From Bacteroidales bacterium (lineage in GTDB: Bacteria; Bacteroidota; Bacteroidia; Bacteroidales; F082): 37,015 bases of DNA. Location: contig JAFZXR010000055.1 in NCBI GenBank assembly GCA_017616675.1, positions 1 through 37,015 of the forward strand. Reading direction: 5' to 3'. The notes under the pieces are model-generated. The model saw only the letters and a list, made by a program, of their open reading frames with translations, was not told the origin of the DNA and searched no databases. The translations under genes and the position numbers were made by a program. Positions 7,678 to 16,115 of this stretch are shown piece by piece. How positions within the stretch are numbered: position 1 is the stretch's first letter; the number at the start of each line of letters is the position of its first letter.

Positions 7678-8972
7678 TATTCGCAAACTATTAAATAATA
7701 GTTCTTCTTGCCTTTCTGTACGAGAATGTATTTGCCGTTGAGGAGGTCGTCGGTACCCACGGTCTTCTGCTCAGTCACCTTGTCTTTGTTGACCGACACG
7801 CCGTTGCCCTGCACCATCTTACGGGCCTCGCCCTTCGACGGGAACACTCCTGTCTGCACGAGGAAGTCGACGATGCCGACACCTACGCCGAGAGCGTCTT
7901 TCGAGAAGTTAGCCTGTGGCACGCCGTCGAAGATGCTTAACAATGTAGCTTCGTCGAACTTATGCAATGCCTCGGCTGTGCCTTTGCCGAACAAAATCTG
8001 CGTGGCTTCTTCTGCCATCTCGAGGTCTTCCTTCGAGTGAACAACCAACGTCAGCTCGCGTGCCAGTGTGCGCTGCAGCTCGCGGAGATGCGGCTCAGCG
8101 GTGTGACGTGCGATAAGAGCGTCGATTTCGTCCTTGCTGAGCAGGGTGAAGATCTTGATGTAGCGAGCTGCATCTTCGTCGGTACAGTTCATCCAGAACT
8201 GGTAGAACGCATACGGCGATGTCTTCTCGGGGTCGAGCCAGATGTTGCCTTTCTCGGTCTTGCCGAACTTGCCGCCATCGGCTTTGGTGATGAGGTTGCA
8301 TGTCAGAGCGAATGCCTCTTTGTCGGCGCCGAGTTTACGACGGATGAGCTCTGTTCCGGTGGTGATGTTACCCCACTGGTCGGAGCCGCCCATCTGCAGC
8401 TTGCAGTTTTTATGTTCGAAGAGATAGAGGAAGTCGTAGCCCTGCACAAGCTGGTAGCTGAACTCCGTGAACGACATACCTTCGCCTTCTCCGTTGAAAC
8501 GTTTCTTCACCGAGTCCTTCGCCATCATGTAGTTGACGGTGATATGCTTGCCGATGTCGCGGATGAAATGCAGGAAGGTGTAATCTTTCATCCAGTCGTA
8601 GTTGTTGACGAGCTCGGCCTTGTTCGGACGGTCGCTGTCGAAGTCGAGGAACTTGGCGAGCTGCTTCTTGATACAAGCCTGGTTATGTTGTAAAGTCTCA
8701 TCGTTCAACAAGTTACGCTCAGCCGACTTTCCTGACGGGTCGCCGATCATGCCGGTTGCACCGCCGAGGAGCGCCAGAGGTTTATGTCCGGCAGCCTGGA
8801 AATGGCGCAGCATCATGATGCCGCAGAGGTGTCCGATGTGCAGCGAGTCGGCGGTGGGGTCGATACCCAGGTAGGCCGTTGTCATCTCTTTCTTCAACTG
8901 TTCTTCTGTGCCTGGAGTCATGTTGTTCAACATTCCGCGCCAGCGCAATTCTTCTACGAAATCTTCCTTCAT
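7677..8972 (-). CDS. tyrS: Tyrosine--tRNA ligase
   Basis: Class I aminoacyl-tRNA synthetase that charges tRNA-Tyr. The 431-residue chain has the HIGH motif at 45-48, the tyrosine-pocket region YQLVQGYDF around 173-181, GGSDQWGNI at about 195-203, and KFGKT at 235-239 in place of KMSKS. The C-terminal S4 RNA-binding domain covers about residues 365-431. Length and order match bacterial TyrRS. The gene has its own -7 box upstream and overlaps the small NqrM-like gene at its stop codon. The leader contains an interspersed repeat, and no T-box structure was seen. Confidence 0.98.
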   Translation of the reverse strand: MKEDFVEELRWRGMLNNMTPGTEEQLKKEMTTAYLGIDPTADSLHIGHLCGIMMLRHFQAAGHKPLALLGGATGMIGDPSGKSAERNLLNDETLQHNQACIKKQLAKFLDFDSDRPNKAELVNNYDWMKDYTFLHFIRDIGKHITVNYMMAKDSVKKRFNGEGEGMSFTEFSYQLVQGYDFLYLFEHKNCKLQMGGSDQWGNITTGTELIRRKLGADKEAFALTCNLITKADGGKFGKTEKGNIWLDPEKTSPYAFYQFWMNCTDEDAARYIKIFTLLSKDEIDALIARHTAEPHLRELQRTLARELTLVVHSKEDLEMAEEATQILFGKGTAEALHKFDEATLLSIFDGVPQANFSKDALGVGVGIVDFLVQTGVFPSKGEARKMVQGNGVSVNKDKVTEQKTVGTDDLLNGKYILVQKGKKNYYLIVCE

Positions 8973-9000
8973 ATATTATTTGTATTTTGTTTGCCGATTA

Positions 9001-9056
9001 AATAGGATTTCTCCACTACCCTCTCCTTTCTGTCGAGGTCCGGTCGAAATGACGGG
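9001..9056. repeat. Interspersed repeat in the tyrS leader
   Basis: On the minus strand this reads CCCGTCATTTCGACCGGACC and ends GGAGAAATCCTATT, matching the left half of the 4848-4980 element at both ends, with a diverged middle. It lies between the candidate tyrS promoter and start codon. Confidence 0.7.
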
Positions 9057-9066
9057 AAAAATCATG

Positions 9067-9074
9067 CAAAGATA
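9067..9074 (-). promoter_or_regulatory. Candidate -7 box for tyrS
   Basis: TATCTTTG on the minus strand, an exact match to TAnnTTTG in the form most often seen in this phylum. It would start transcription near 9060, giving an 88-base leader that includes the repeat. No clear -33 TTG at the right spacing. Confidence 0.55.
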
Positions 9075-9102
9075 CGAATTTTTGAGCTATTTGCGATTTT
9101 TT

Positions 9103-10506
9103 TTAATATTTTGCATTGATTTCATCCAGAACCTTGACAACACGACTGTTACGACATTGCGGAATTTCTGTCGATTTGAATTCGTCGAAATAGCTACTTG
9201 GCGAAGTGTACAACGAGTAACGAGCGTTTTCATCCAACACAATTTCCACATCAACACCTCTGTCGCCGGCAGTTTTCTGAATAGAAGCGTACCATTTCTC
9301 TGAATTTCTGATACGTCGTTTAACATTGTCGAGTTTATCCTGAACCACATCGTCATCATAAAACAGCTCAAAAAGTGCACGTGTTAGGAACTGCCGGTTA
9401 ACATCAAACAGATTGCTCGGGCAATAAATGACCATCACGATGTCACTCGTCAGCAACTCCTTAAGAATGTCGACCTCCTGCACATCTTTATGAAGTGGAT
9501 CGTTTTGGACGATCTTGTTATAATACCAATAGTGATAAGTTTCGAAAATTGAATCCAGCGACAGGTTGTAAAGAAAACCCTGATAATAGGAATCACCCAC
9601 GGCGAGCCATCGTGGTTTCACTGCTGTTGTGTCAGTATCGATGCTTATCCTGTTGTAGCGGTTCACAGTCGTTTCAATCGGCCAAAGAAGGTTCATCAGA
9701 TCCTCAAGGTCGGAATCAAGATAGTGTGTCTTATCGACATATTCTTCTCCAATGCTAAAATTATGCATATTGAAACCGCCCAGAGCCTCCATATAGCGGA
9801 AAAGCGTGTCGGCGGCAATCACTGCGGCCTGGTTGCTCCAATGTGACGATGACTTAAGATATAGCGGATAGGAGACAGTATCCTTGATTGCCATGTAATA
9901 ATTTTGAAAATCAATATAATTGATGCCCAATGAGTCGAAAACAGGAGGATAATAATCGATAGCGCGAATACCTGGATCGCGAGTGAATCCGGCAACTTCC
10001 GGCAAATGCTCCTCACAAACCATGTCTTTCCCAGGAGCCAAGCAAACAAAGAACGGTACACCGTATTCCTTCAATACATTTTGCAGCAAACACAGCATTA
10101 TCGCGTCAGCTTGCATTTTTTCCAACATAGCTTCATTGCTATTCCGAAAATCATACATCGACTGCCCATAATGATGCTTTATGGTAAAATCGTTGAAAAT
10201 CCAGTTGTCGTGATTGATGAAAAGCGTCTTGTTTTGTGTCTTTCTGAACAGCGACCACGTCAGCTGGTTGTAGCAGCGGATCAAAGGTTCGCGGAAACCG
10301 ATATGATCGTCAAGATATTTGTCTTCCTGCTTCTGAAATTCGCCCGATATAAAGGTCTTCAGGCTCAACTGTGGCTGTTTCGTTGTCACAGTGGCGCCAT
10401 TGAGAGGTTTGATCTTAAACAATTGGGCATGTTGTTGCGCAGCCGGGAGGGTTAGCAAAGCAACCGACAGCGCAAAAAGCGTAATATATAATGCCTTTTT
10501 TCTCAT
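9103..10506 (-). CDS. AlgX/AlgJ-type (DHHW) SGNH-hydrolase-like secreted protein
   Basis: A 467-residue exported protein (N-terminal hydrophobic segment about 5-23) of the SGNH-like group that partners MBOAT proteins in polysaccharide O-acetylation. Family marks: DHIGFREPLIRCYNQ at 67-81, SSHWS around His222, and the nucleophile motif GDS at 304-306. The Asp normally two places before the His (DTHW in AlgX) is Ser here, so the triad is incomplete or uses another acid. Residues 399-430 carry a motif shared with two neighbouring proteins. It follows the GH16-like gene by 27 bases in one operon and has no MBOAT of its own, but a related pair lies on the opposite strand. It probably acts in the periplasm on a surface glycan. 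Confidence 0.78.
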   Translation of the reverse strand: MRKKALYITLFALSVALLTLPAAQQHAQLFKIKPLNGATVTTKQPQLSLKTFISGEFQKQEDKYLDDHIGFREPLIRCYNQLTWSLFRKTQNKTLFINHDNWIFNDFTIKHHYGQSMYDFRNSNEAMLEKMQADAIMLCLLQNVLKEYGVPFFVCLAPGKDMVCEEHLPEVAGFTRDPGIRAIDYYPPVFDSLGINYIDFQNYYMAIKDTVSYPLYLKSSSHWSNQAAVIAADTLFRYMEALGGFNMHNFSIGEEYVDKTHYLDSDLEDLMNLLWPIETTVNRYNRISIDTDTTAVKPRWLAVGDSYYQGFLYNLSLDSIFETYHYWYYNKIVQNDPLHKDVQEVDILKELLTSDIVMVIYCPSNLFDVNRQFLTRALFELFYDDDVVQDKLDNVKRRIRNSEKWYASIQKTAGDRGVDVEIVLDENARYSLYTSPSSYFDEFKSTEIPQCRNSRVVKVLDEINAKY

Positions 10507-10533
10507 TGTCCCAATTAATTATTCAAAAACCAT

Positions 10534-12495
10534 TTATTCAACGACTATTTCAAATATCTCGCCTTCGATGTCGGACTTATTGTATGGGATAAGCCCTTGC
10601 CAGAACACGACCGGTTTCCACCATTCCGAGTAATGGTATTCTTGCGTCATGACACACGTCATCTGGTTGTTAGGAATGTTGGTGTTTTCGTCGCTCATGT
10701 AGCCGACCACGCGCATATCGTCGGGGCTTGGACCAATGCGCCAGATTATCTCTGTCGGGTACCAGTCGATTTCGTAATAATAGTAGTCGTTTTTAAACAC
10801 CTCATTGCTGATTGGAGTCTTGATGGAAAGAGCCTTGCTTAGTTCGGTCCAGCGCATCGCCTCATAGTCGTGCCCGTCGTAGCTGATGGTGTCGATTCTC
10901 GGCTTGAACTTTTTCGGGTCGGTCGAAGCGAGGTCCCAGTTGGTGCAGGTATACATCACCTCGTTGTTTTTTGTGCCATCCTCGATTATTACATCCTTTC
11001 CATTTAATAAATAATACCATTTTGGCCAATATCGTGAGGCTTTCGCTATCTCGATGTCGATTTCCGAATAGAAATAATCAGTCAAACGTTGGGGATTATC
11101 CGAATTGTCCGTCCTGTTGATATATCCGGATTTACTCGGTCGGCGGTTGTTCCAGGCGTGGTTTTCCTGGTTAAGGAGCCAAAATGCATTTGTCAGGCCG
11201 TTCCAGATATTCTCATCGTTGAGCATGACCGGGAATTTTATCTTGCCACGGAACTTGCCATAGGTAAATCCCACTCGTGTCCGCACTCCCGTAGATTCTT
11301 TCTTGAGGTTTTCGATGTCGTTGTTTCCAGGATTTATCAGCACCAGTCCGTTTTTGTCATCGTCGATGCGTAGCGTGGCACCCAACAATCGGCTTTCGAC
11401 GGGATGGTCGTATTTGAGTTCCGAGCTGTCGAAACGTGTCTTGTTGGCTTCGTATTCCGCCATGGTATACGGATCGTCGTCACTCACCACGTCTTTTATC
11501 ACGGGGATATTTCTTAGCGTGTATTGTTTACTCACCTGGCATATGAACTGTTCGAAAAGAGCTTCTTCGTATAATTTCTCCGAAGTCCCTATCATATCCG
11601 ACTCAACGATACTGTAATAGTCGGTTTTAACCTTCAGTTCGTCGATGAAGACACCTGACTTTGGTGTTATTACCGCGCGTGTTTTCAACACGCGCGGGCT
11701 CACTACCACACTGACATTGTCCTTTTTTGTTTTAAAATACGCATACGGATTCACAAACGAGCCATTTTCATCGGTCTTCGAGATGTCAACAACGCGCTTA
11801 TCCAATGTTTTCAACGTTTCCTCATCGTCACAAACGACAAGCATAAACGAGTAAACGCCCACACGCGGATTGCGTTTCCATCGATGGTTAAAGTCGCCTT
11901 TGTTTTTGTTGGCATTTATAAGCCACACAGCATCGAGAGCCAACTGCCGATCAATGGCACGGCCGTTTTTTTCGGCTTTCTCTATCATGTATTTATAACA
12001 ATACGGATCGTTTTTGATACTTTCAATATAATTTGACAATATCTCCTTTGAATAAAGCTTCTCGGAAACATCTGTCCCGTAATACTTACGCTCATTGCGA
12101 GGATTTCCAACTATTCTTAAAGTATCTGTCACTACACCGTCGGCCAGCACTTTTTTAAATCCTATGCCAGTGTCTTCCCAACTGCCGTAGAAATTCTCAG
12201 TGGCAAACTCGCTATTTTCGTCAAATTTATAGCTCTCGTTTTGATAATAAATCTTGTAATATTGACCTTCTTTGCCTTCAAAACTAAATATGAAACCTCC
12301 ATCAGTCGACTGATTGTCGGACGGCAAGACAATTCCTTGATTAACAACACCTTTCAAATCCATATCCAGATACACCACATCTCCTTCAGGAAAATTCGCC
12401 ATAGGATAAAATGACAAGTAATCTCGGCTCCCATCACACGAGATCATCATAACAAAAACCAACGGAAGTAGTAAAAACCATACTTTGTTCCTCAT
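10534..12495 (-). CDS. Surface lipoprotein with C-terminal GH16-like domain
   Basis: A 653-residue lipoprotein (lipobox MISC, Cys20). Residues 22-130 are beta-rich and unrecognised. Residues 158-195 hold a helical motif shared with both AlgX-like proteins nearby. From about 365 the pattern is that of glycoside hydrolase family 16: KIKFPVM, NAFWLLNQ, then SEIDIE at 477-482 with the nucleophile-helper-acid spacing E478-x-D480-x-E482, and YYYEIDWYPTEIIWRIG near 571-587, the usual strand after the active site. This suggests cleavage of a beta-linked glucan or galactan, but identity is low and a non-catalytic binding role is possible. First gene of a two-gene minus-strand operon, divergent from the GDPD-like gene. 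In exopolysaccharide loci such hydrolases trim or clear the polymer; that role is inferred. Confidence 0.68.
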   Translation of the reverse strand: MRNKVWFLLLPLVFVMMISCDGSRDYLSFYPMANFPEGDVVYLDMDLKGVVNQGIVLPSDNQSTDGGFIFSFEGKEGQYYKIYYQNESYKFDENSEFATENFYGSWEDTGIGFKKVLADGVVTDTLRIVGNPRNERKYYGTDVSEKLYSKEILSNYIESIKNDPYCYKYMIEKAEKNGRAIDRQLALDAVWLINANKNKGDFNHRWKRNPRVGVYSFMLVVCDDEETLKTLDKRVVDISKTDENGSFVNPYAYFKTKKDNVSVVVSPRVLKTRAVITPKSGVFIDELKVKTDYYSIVESDMIGTSEKLYEEALFEQFICQVSKQYTLRNIPVIKDVVSDDDPYTMAEYEANKTRFDSSELKYDHPVESRLLGATLRIDDDKNGLVLINPGNNDIENLKKESTGVRTRVGFTYGKFRGKIKFPVMLNDENIWNGLTNAFWLLNQENHAWNNRRPSKSGYINRTDNSDNPQRLTDYFYSEIDIEIAKASRYWPKWYYLLNGKDVIIEDGTKNNEVMYTCTNWDLASTDPKKFKPRIDTISYDGHDYEAMRWTELSKALSIKTPISNEVFKNDYYYYEIDWYPTEIIWRIGPSPDDMRVVGYMSDENTNIPNNQMTCVMTQEYHYSEWWKPVVFWQGLIPYNKSDIEGEIFEIVVE

Positions 12496-12515
12496 ATAGC
12501 ATTTGGTTTGAATTG

Positions 12516-12523
12516 CAAAAATA
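12516..12523 (-). promoter_or_regulatory. Candidate -7 box for the GH16-like operon
   Basis: TATTTTTG on the minus strand fits TAnnTTTG. It gives a leader of about 15 bases before the ATG at 12495. No -33 TTG at the right spacing. It sits back to back with the plus-strand box at 12564. Confidence 0.45.
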
Positions 12524-12527
12524 CAAA

Positions 12528-12540
12528 TTTTCCCGGAAAA
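12528..12540. promoter_or_regulatory. Palindrome between the divergent promoters
   Basis: TTTTCCCGGAAAA has two 6-base arms around a central C. It lies between the two divergent -7 boxes, where a shared operator would be placed. Such short palindromes can arise by chance in AT-rich DNA. Confidence 0.3.
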
Positions 12541-12563
12541 ATATTTATTTGAACAAAATTATG

Positions 12564-12571
12564 TAACTTTG
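12564..12571 (+). promoter_or_regulatory. Candidate -7 box for the GDPD-MBOAT operon
   Basis: TAACTTTG fits TAnnTTTG. It would start transcription near 12578, about 40 bases before the ATG at 12619. Confidence 0.5.
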
Positions 12572-12618
12572 CAAGTCAATAAATAAAAACAGAAAGAAAT
12601 CAAACCATCGAATACACA

Positions 12619-13371
12619 ATGAAAAGTAATACTAATATTCTATTAATAAACGTATTGATTATCAATATGTTATTATTCTTTTCATGTGAAAACAAGTCAG
12701 ATGACGGCGGTTTTTCGTATACGAAATCAAAAATCTGGAAACACGGCGTTTATTCAAAATACGACGCTGCAAAATATGAAAACGTCTTCGACGGAATGGA
12801 AGTCGATGTGGTTTATTCAGCTGCAAATGACGACATATATATAGGTCGTGATGAATCGGATATCTACAAAAACGAATCGTTCGATGCATGGCTCGCAATG
12901 CTTGAAAACCCAACAAAACCAAAGCTTTGGATTGATTTCAAAAACCTTTCGAAAGACAATTGTATTGATGCTATAGCATGTTTAAACCGACTTGTAAACA
13001 AATATGGCATCAAAAACAACGTAATGATCGAAAGTCAGGATATTGAGGCCCTGAAACACGCTAAACAATCGGGCTTTCATGTTATTCTCTGGGTCGACAA
13101 CTTGGCTTATTGGAAGGGCCCTCACACAAAAAACGACAGCATCAGCATTTGTAAGGTTATTCGCAACAAAATCAACAGCTTACATCCTGATGCGATAAGT
13201 TCTGAGTTTACGGCCTACCCTATGTTATGCGACAGTTTCCCTGAACAGAATATACATTTTTGGGATACACCAAAGGATTTCACAGACGAAAACATCCGAC
13301 ACACTCAGATGCTATTACGCGAAAAAAGCGTGAAAGTGGTTCTCGTCGACTATCCACAACCTATTGATTAA
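12619..13371 (+). CDS. Glycerophosphodiester phosphodiesterase-like lipoprotein
   Basis: A 250-residue lipoprotein (lipobox FFSC, Cys23) with the outline of a GDPD TIM barrel: HG at 42-43, an E-x-D pair at 61 and 63 (MEVDV), WIDFK at 104-108 where GDPDs have their Glu/Lys strand, then VMIES and VILWVDN. The second catalytic His (HD in true GDPDs) appears replaced by Arg77-Asp78, so it may be inactive or use another substrate. The gene looks more AT-rich than the MBOAT gene 12 bases downstream, which may mean a different origin. First gene of the plus operon. A link to glycerophosphate chemistry would fit the LtaS-like proteins nearby, but that is inference. Confidence 0.5.
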   Translation: MKSNTNILLINVLIINMLLFFSCENKSDDGGFSYTKSKIWKHGVYSKYDAAKYENVFDGMEVDVVYSAANDDIYIGRDESDIYKNESFDAWLAMLENPTKPKLWIDFKNLSKDNCIDAIACLNRLVNKYGIKNNVMIESQDIEALKHAKQSGFHVILWVDNLAYWKGPHTKNDSISICKVIRNKINSLHPDAISSEFTAYPMLCDSFPEQNIHFWDTPKDFTDENIRHTQMLLREKSVKVVLVDYPQPID

Positions 13372-13382
13372 AATATTAGACT

Positions 13383-14801
13383 ATGGTATTCAGCAGCAAC
13401 GTTTTTCTATTATATTTTCTGCCACTTTTTCTGATATTCTATTTTGTTTGTCCGAAAAAGTTCAGAAACTATGTGATACTATTGTTTTCGATAGTGTTTT
13501 ACGCCTACGGTGCACCAGATTTTATCTTATTTCTGCTCGGCTCAACGATAGCCAACTTTTATCTGGTGAAAGCGATGCGGAAGACGAAAAAATCAGGGTT
13601 GAAGAAGCTTTACTGCGCCTTGGCGATAATCATAAGTCTCGGATTATTAGTGTATTACAAATACGCCAACTTCCTGATTGACAACATCAACGCGCTCATC
13701 GGGCTGTTTGGTGCCAATGCCATCAGGATGGCTAAAGTGCTGCTGCCAATAGGTATCTCGTTCTTCACTTTCCAGTCGATAACCTACGTGATTGACACTT
13801 ATCGCGGCAACAACGAGCCGATGGAGAAGCTCACCGACTACATCGTCTACATCATGATGTTCCCGCAGCTCATCGCCGGTCCTATCGTGCGTTACTGCGA
13901 CATCGAGAGCGAGATTCGTCACCGCGAATACAGCGCACAGGAGTGCCTGCAAGGTTTTTACCGTTTCATCATCGGTCTTTCGAAGAAAGTGCTCATCGCC
14001 GATGTCATTGGTTTTCAAGTAGATAAGCTTCTAGCTGGTGACCTCGCCATCATGGATACCGGCACAGCCTGGATCACCATCGCGGCCTACACCATGCAGC
14101 TTTACTTCGACTTCGCAGGTTACTCCGACATGGCCATCGGTCTCGGTAAAATCATGGGATTCCACTTCCCCGAGAACTTCGACAATCCTTATAACTCACA
14201 GAGTATCACCGAGTTCTGGCGTAGATGGCACATGACGCTCGGCGCCTTCATGCGAAACTACCTTTACATCCCGCTGGGCGGCAACCGCTGTTCGAAACGC
14301 CGTATGTACTTCAACCTCTGGGTGGTGTTTCTTTTGTCGGGCCTTTGGCATGGTGCAAGCTGGAACTTCGTGATCTGGGGTGCTTACCATGGCATCTGGC
14401 TGGTGCTCGAACGTATGGGCTTGAAGCGTTTCTACGAGAGAATCGGAAAGGCGCCGAGCGTCATCATCACGTTTATCATTGCGATGGTGGGCTGGGCGAT
14501 ATTCCGCATCGAGGACCTTGGCCAGGCCTTCACCTTCATCGGCCGACTCTTTGCCTTCGACTTCAGCACGTTCAGCATCACTGCCGACGCACAGTTCTAC
14601 ACCACGCTCATCGTGGCGCTCATGTTCTCGTTCATCGCACTGTTCCCGTTCGGAAAGAAACTGCAAGACGCCATATTCTACAAGGAATATTCGCTCTCAG
14701 GCACTATCGTCGCATGGATTTTGGCCATCTTCATGCTGCTGTTCTGCCTCGGAGCACTCAACGCCGCCGGCTTCAGCCCATTTATCTACTTTAGATTTTA
14801 A
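13383..14801 (+). CDS. MBOAT family O-acyltransferase (AlgI/DltB type)
   Basis: Polytopic membrane protein of 472 residues that passes an acyl (usually acetyl) group from a cytoplasmic donor across the inner membrane to a periplasmic partner. Family signatures: IGISFFTFQ near 123-131, FPQLIAGPIVRY near 160-171, YFDFAGYSDMAIG near 241-253, WRRWH with His283, and LWHGASWN with His323, the near-invariant catalytic His (His322 in AlgI). It is followed after 6 bases by an AlgX-like gene, the classic MBOAT-SGNH pairing of alginate, cellulose and teichoic-acid modification. The acceptor is unknown; alginate itself is unlikely, since no alginate biosynthesis gene is present here. Confidence 0.94.
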   Translation: MVFSSNVFLLYFLPLFLIFYFVCPKKFRNYVILLFSIVFYAYGAPDFILFLLGSTIANFYLVKAMRKTKKSGLKKLYCALAIIISLGLLVYYKYANFLIDNINALIGLFGANAIRMAKVLLPIGISFFTFQSITYVIDTYRGNNEPMEKLTDYIVYIMMFPQLIAGPIVRYCDIESEIRHREYSAQECLQGFYRFIIGLSKKVLIADVIGFQVDKLLAGDLAIMDTGTAWITIAAYTMQLYFDFAGYSDMAIGLGKIMGFHFPENFDNPYNSQSITEFWRRWHMTLGAFMRNYLYIPLGGNRCSKRRMYFNLWVVFLLSGLWHGASWNFVIWGAYHGIWLVLERMGLKRFYERIGKAPSVIITFIIAMVGWAIFRIEDLGQAFTFIGRLFAFDFSTFSITADAQFYTTLIVALMFSFIALFPFGKKLQDAIFYKEYSLSGTIVAWILAIFMLLFCLGALNAAGFSPFIYFRF

Positions 14802-14807
14802 AAAATA

Positions 14808-16115
14808 ATGAAGAAAAGATATCAAAACATATTATTCGTCCTCACGATAGTGATTATGGTGGTATTGCTGCTGCAAACCGTGGCAAGTCCCATCAGTCTG
14901 AAGTCGCTAAAAGGCTATTCCATCGAGAAAGAGCGACCGACGCTCTCGTATAAAAGCTATGTCGACGGTACCTTCCAACGCGATTTCGAGGCTTACAGCA
15001 GAGAGCATTTCGGCTTCCGCGAATGGGCTTTGCGACTCTACAACCAATACATCTGGACTTGTTATCACAAGACTTTCAACGGCTGGATCGACATCGGGAA
15101 GGACGACTGGCTCTTCGAGACCGAGTTTGTGCAAGACCATTACGAAAGCATGATGTACAAATACACCAGCGACAGCCTCGAGATGAAGAAAAATCTCGAC
15201 AATCTGGCGGAAGGTCTTTGCAAACTTCAGGAAATACTGAAACAACACGGCACCTATATCTTCGTGAACATGATTCCCGGAAAGGATGTCATCTACCCGG
15301 AATATCTACCCGAAAACACCAAATATTTCCGTCCCGACGGCATCCACGCCTACGATTATTTCAAAAAACGCTTCGATGAGCTCGGAGTGAACTACATCGA
15401 CAACGTGGAGCTGTTCAAACAGATGAAGGATTCTGTTGATTATCAATTATTTCCAAAGACCGGAACACATTGGAGCAACATCGCCGCCACACATGCCTTC
15501 GACACCATCATCAGATATATGGAAAATCTTGGCGACATGAACCTTCTCAACGTCGAGATTGGCGAGAAATACGAAGGCAGCGTCCGAGAGCCTGACGACG
15601 ACCTCGAACAGCTTTACAACCTGCTTTTCCCGATAAAACCAAACACACATTATTACGCCGAAACGAAAATCATCCCCGACTCAACGGCGATAAGGCCGAA
15701 ACTCATCACCATCGGCGACTCGTTTTTCTGGACAATTCTGTACAACTTCGACATGAACGCGCTCTTCCGCGAGAATCCTTATTGGTATTACAACAGCACG
15801 ATTTATTACGACTCAAAGCATAACTCCACCAAAGAGACCAACATCCTTGAGGAGATGCTCGACGCCGACTACATCATGCTCAACTACTGCACCGTGCAGA
15901 TCTACGGTCTCGGCAACGGATTCATCGAAAATGCCCTGAATCTGCTTTACGACGGGGAAACCGGCATGCCTTCGAGTCAGGAAGTGATTGACATGGAAAA
16001 CTACATCTATTCCGACGAAGCCTGGCTCGGCGATGTGCGCAAAAAAGCTGAAGAAAACAATATCTCACTCGAGAGACAGATAGCCCTCGATGCCAAATGG
16101 ATTGTAAATCAATGA
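14808..16115 (+). CDS. AlgX/AlgJ-type SGNH-like acetyltransferase partner of MBOAT
   Basis: A 435-residue protein with one N-terminal membrane anchor (about 8-27) and a periplasmic SGNH-like domain. Marks: REHFGFREWALRLYNQ at 65-80, KDDWLFE at 98-104, GTHWS with His221, and IGDSFF with the likely nucleophile Ser305. As in the minus-strand paralogue, the DTHW Asp is replaced (Gly219). The C-terminus (400-432) carries the shared motif ending LERQIALDAKWI. It directly follows the MBOAT gene and so should receive the acyl group from it. The 3' end overlaps the convergent LtaS-like gene by 7 bases. It is related to the 467-residue protein at 9103-10506, with matching YIDF/YIDN, WYYN and GDS blocks. 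Confidence 0.85.
   Translation: MKKRYQNILFVLTIVIMVVLLLQTVASPISLKSLKGYSIEKERPTLSYKSYVDGTFQRDFEAYSREHFGFREWALRLYNQYIWTCYHKTFNGWIDIGKDDWLFETEFVQDHYESMMYKYTSDSLEMKKNLDNLAEGLCKLQEILKQHGTYIFVNMIPGKDVIYPEYLPENTKYFRPDGIHAYDYFKKRFDELGVNYIDNVELFKQMKDSVDYQLFPKTGTHWSNIAATHAFDTIIRYMENLGDMNLLNVEIGEKYEGSVREPDDDLEQLYNLLFPIKPNTHYYAETKIIPDSTAIRPKLITIGDSFFWTILYNFDMNALFRENPYWYYNSTIYYDSKHNSTKETNILEEMLDADYIMLNYCTVQIYGLGNGFIENALNLLYDGETGMPSSQEVIDMENYIYSDEAWLGDVRKKAEENNISLERQIALDAKWIVNQ

Noticed and set aside
8973..9102. T-box or other riboswitch upstream of tyrS
   Set aside because: The leader is short, is mostly the interspersed repeat, and shows no T-box sequence or terminator-antiterminator pair.
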